Below are positions 61,713 through 64,000 of a stretch of DNA of 64,000 nt, piece after piece. Origin of the DNA: Bugulina stolonifera (lineage: Eukaryota > Bryozoa > Gymnolaemata > Cheilostomatida > Bugulidae); contig OW285187.1 in NCBI GenBank assembly GCA_935421135.1, positions 16,021,929-16,085,928 of the forward strand, in the 5' to 3' direction. The notes beneath the pieces are model-generated. The model was not told the DNA's origin. It saw nothing but the letters and a program-made list of their open reading frames with translations, and ran no database searches. A program made the position numbers and the translations under genes. Each line of letters begins with the position of its first letter. Position 1 is the first letter of the stretch.

Positions 61713-63898
61713 GTTTTGTGGTCGACAGAGTCATCTGGTCAGTTGTGGAATTCCTGTTTGTGGGATTTGCATTCTGGCTCTGTGGAGCATACATTTAAAG
61801 GTGGTGTCTCTGCCGCACGGTCCCTCTGCTTGGTCCGAGGAGATATTCTGATGAGTGCAGAACATGACAAGCCTTTGTTACATCACTGGGTACTATGTCG
61901 GAAGGTAAGCTAATAGACTTTTCGGTATCATTGTTTGGTTGTACTTGGTATTAATATTCCAATGCTGTAGCAAAACATGGTATACCCTGCATAATATTCT
62001 TGTGTACACAGAGATAGGATAATCCTAATTCTATTCTCCATACCAAATATCCATAAGGTTCTGTGCATATTATCCTTTTCTATTTTATACTTGACTACAG
62101 GATAGCAAACAGAACCGAATAGTGCTGCCAGGGAAAGTATCGGCAGCTGTAGTCACTCAAGATGGTTATTACTATATAGCTGCCATCTCACAGAAGATTC
62201 ATGTTTGGCAGGTGCGTACGGGTTCATGTTTGGCAGGTGTGTATGTGTTCATGTTCGGCAGGTTTGTATGTATTCATGTTTGGCAGGTGTGTATGTGCTC
62301 ATGTTTGGCAGGTGTGTATATATTCATGCTTGGCAGGTGTGTATATATTCATGTTTGGCAGGTGTCTATGTGTTCACGTTTAACAGGTGTGTATGTGCTC
62401 ATGTTTGGCAAGTGTGTATATATTCATGTTTGGCAGGTGTGTATGTATTCTTGTTTAGCAGGTGTGTATGTATTCATGTTTGGCAGGTGTGTATGTGCTC
62501 ATATTTGGCAGGTGTTCAAGCTTTCAGAATTGCTATGTTTCGTTCTTGCTCAAAGCTGGTGTTGGTTGGCTTATTAGTTTTTGATAGAAATACAAATTGT
62601 TAGATATTGCACCATGCTGATTATGTGATTTCATATTATCCAGCTAAGCAGTGGCAAGCTATTAGCTATTGTGTCGGCACATTATCAGCCAATCAGGTGT
62701 CTATGTGTCACAGTTGATGGATCTCGCCTTCTGACGGCTGGAGACGATGGTATAGTGCACTGCTGGTCTCTCTGCAGGTTGGTATGAATATGTTGGGTCT
62801 AGTGGAGCCCTCTGGACAGTTACTATTGTTACATGCTATACAATGGTGTAGTTATAGTTGATGTGTTGTGTGACCTCTAACTGATGTCACAGCACATTGA
62901 ATATGGTAATGGGCAATTGGGAGATCCTTTGCCTAGCGCCTCATGAAGTCAACCCCTCACATCCCGTTTTATATCTCATTATTCTGGTACTCCACTAGGT
63001 CAATATAAGCCTATCTGTCACTATGTCACGAAATATTCACATCCCTTAGCATTACTGGTAGTTGTCTCTTGTTATATCCCAACTTATAATGGTTTTATGG
63101 GAACCTAAGTTATCTTTTTCATGTGCTCATCATGTGCTCATTAGATCACTCTGATGCAGCAGAGGTGTCTGTGAATCTGCACTAGTCTCCATAAACCCTG
63201 TCTTAATATTTTAGTTTGGTGGACAAAACCAGGAGTGTACCACAGGATACTCCCCTCTGGTCTTCTTCTAACCACAGTCTACCAGTCACAGACCTCTGTG
63301 TTGGTTCTGTTGGTTCCAAGTCTAGAGTAGTCTCCGTGTCTATGGACCAAACCTGTAGAGTATGTATTCACATACGTACTGTTCACACGTGTCTGTAGAG
63401 TATGTATACACATATATACTGTTCACACGTGTCTGTAGAGTATGATTGTATACACATATATACTGTTCACACGTGTCTGTTGGGCATGTATACAGACACA
63501 TGTAACCATAATTGTTCACATGTGTCTGTAGAGCATTTATGCACATACGTACTGTTCACATGTGTCTGTACTGTATGTAGTGTATGTATGCATATACAGG
63601 TATATACTGTTCACACGTGTCTGTACAGTATGTATACACATACATGTAAATACTGTTCACACTTATATTATTGGTACTCTGTGTTCATTGTATATTATTA
63701 TGATGGTATGTATGCAACATGCTGTGATATATGAATGATGGTATATGTTTGTAGGTGTACGACATATCAACATCTCAACAGATTGCCACATTCATATTTG
63801 ACAGTGGTTTATCAAAGGTTATAATGAACACAGCACAGTCGACACTCTACATTGGTTCCCAGACAGGTTCCATACACAAGATCAGTATGTATGCAGCT
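61713..63898 (+). CDS. WDR18: WDR18 (IPI3-like WD40 protein), five exons, partial at both ends
   Basis: Exons 61713-61904, 62101-62211, 62644-62777, 63215-63359 and 63755-63898 join in phase and give about 242 residues of a WD40 propeller: SCLWDLHSGSVEHTFKGG, VLPGKVSAAVVTQDGYYYIA with KIHVWQ, LSSGKLLAIVSAHYQPIRCL, LLTAGDDGIVHCWSLC, LPVTDLCVG and SMDQTCRVYDIS. Block order and spacing follow WDR18, the partner of PELP1/TEX10 (Rix1/IPI complex) in 60S subunit maturation. The first exon with the ATG is not found: the frame opens at an acceptor (61712), and human WDR18 has only a short N-terminus before this point. The gene continues beyond the window. Two introns carry minisatellites copying the splice junction. 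Confidence 0.88.
62198..62517 (+). repeat. 25-bp minisatellite copying the WDR18 exon-intron junction
   Basis: Unit ttcatgtttggcaggtgtgt plus 5 nt, twelve full copies and one partial. The first unit starts 14 nt inside the exon (exon ends at 62211) and includes the donor CAG|GTGCGT. Nearly every unit retains CAG|GT. The exon reading frame stays open through the entire array to 62577. Confidence 0.95.
63353..63663 (+). repeat. About 40-bp minisatellite copying another WDR18 exon-intron junction
   Basis: Seven units of 40-55 bp starting at 63353, 63393, 63433, 63477, 63526, 63566 and 63621. The first unit includes the last 7 nt of the exon (CTGTAGA|GTATGT). Copies two and three repeat that donor nearly exactly and later ones are degenerate. 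Confidence 0.88.
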
Positions 63899-64000
63899 GT
63901 AAGTATTGAATGTACGTACCATAGACTAGACATACATACCATCATCTACTGGTAGATCTGATATACAGTGATATCATCGTCATGGAATGCTCTGTGATTA

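Noticed and set aside
62122..62603. Open frames of 60-151 codons with repeated MFGRCV or HVWQVC
   Set aside because: Read-through of the 25-bp junction array. They are reported as a repeat and as a finding, not as genes.

Overview
The window is animal nuclear DNA: AT-rich, with large multi-exon genes, GT-AG introns, many minisatellites and a dense zone of decayed transposons. Gene content (plexin, CYLD, ARL14EP-like, WDR18, a P2X7 ballast-domain protein) is metazoan. The intron-rich but fairly compact genes and the abundance of tacatgta- and taggccta-like words suggest an early-branching invertebrate, possibly a sponge. That placement is inference, not proof. Gene models were built by hand from reading frames, splice sites and splice phases, and all phases of the three complete models close.

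Layout. 1-2155: AT-rich upstream DNA. 2178-20278 (+): a complete plexin in 25 coding exons (about 1960 aa), with minisatellites and two fold-back elements in its introns. 20810-21385 (-): a two-exon ARL14EP-like gene, tail to tail with plexin. 21386-25998: gene-poor AT-rich DNA with a 238-bp near-perfect palindrome. 25999-34965 (-): a complete CYLD deubiquitinase in 13 coding exons (about 1065 aa). 34966-40250: AT-rich DNA with a Tigger-like MITE. 40259-61600: a transposon graveyard. It holds LINE fragments, a long-TIR non-autonomous element, a 3.6-kb pogo/Tigger-like transposon with a broken transposase, and pieces of MULE, Harbinger, hAT/ZMYM-like, DUF7869-like, integrase-like and Ulp1-like genes. 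The last exons of a P2X7-ballast-domain gene (46436-47561, -) lie inside it. 61713-63898 (+): five exons of WDR18, running off the right edge.

Biology. Plexin is a semaphorin receptor with an intracellular RasGAP-like domain. CYLD removes Lys63/Met1-linked ubiquitin and restrains NF-kB-type signalling. WDR18 acts in 60S ribosome maturation. They share no obvious pathway, so this looks like an ordinary chromosomal segment.

The most unusual signal is that several minisatellites abut or copy exon-intron junctions. In WDR18 two tandem arrays begin inside the exon and replicate the 5' splice site itself, as expected if tandem duplication is creating or extending introns. A fold-back element carrying a pol III (tRNA-like) promoter has also landed next to a plexin splice acceptor, with a 15-bp direct repeat on each side.
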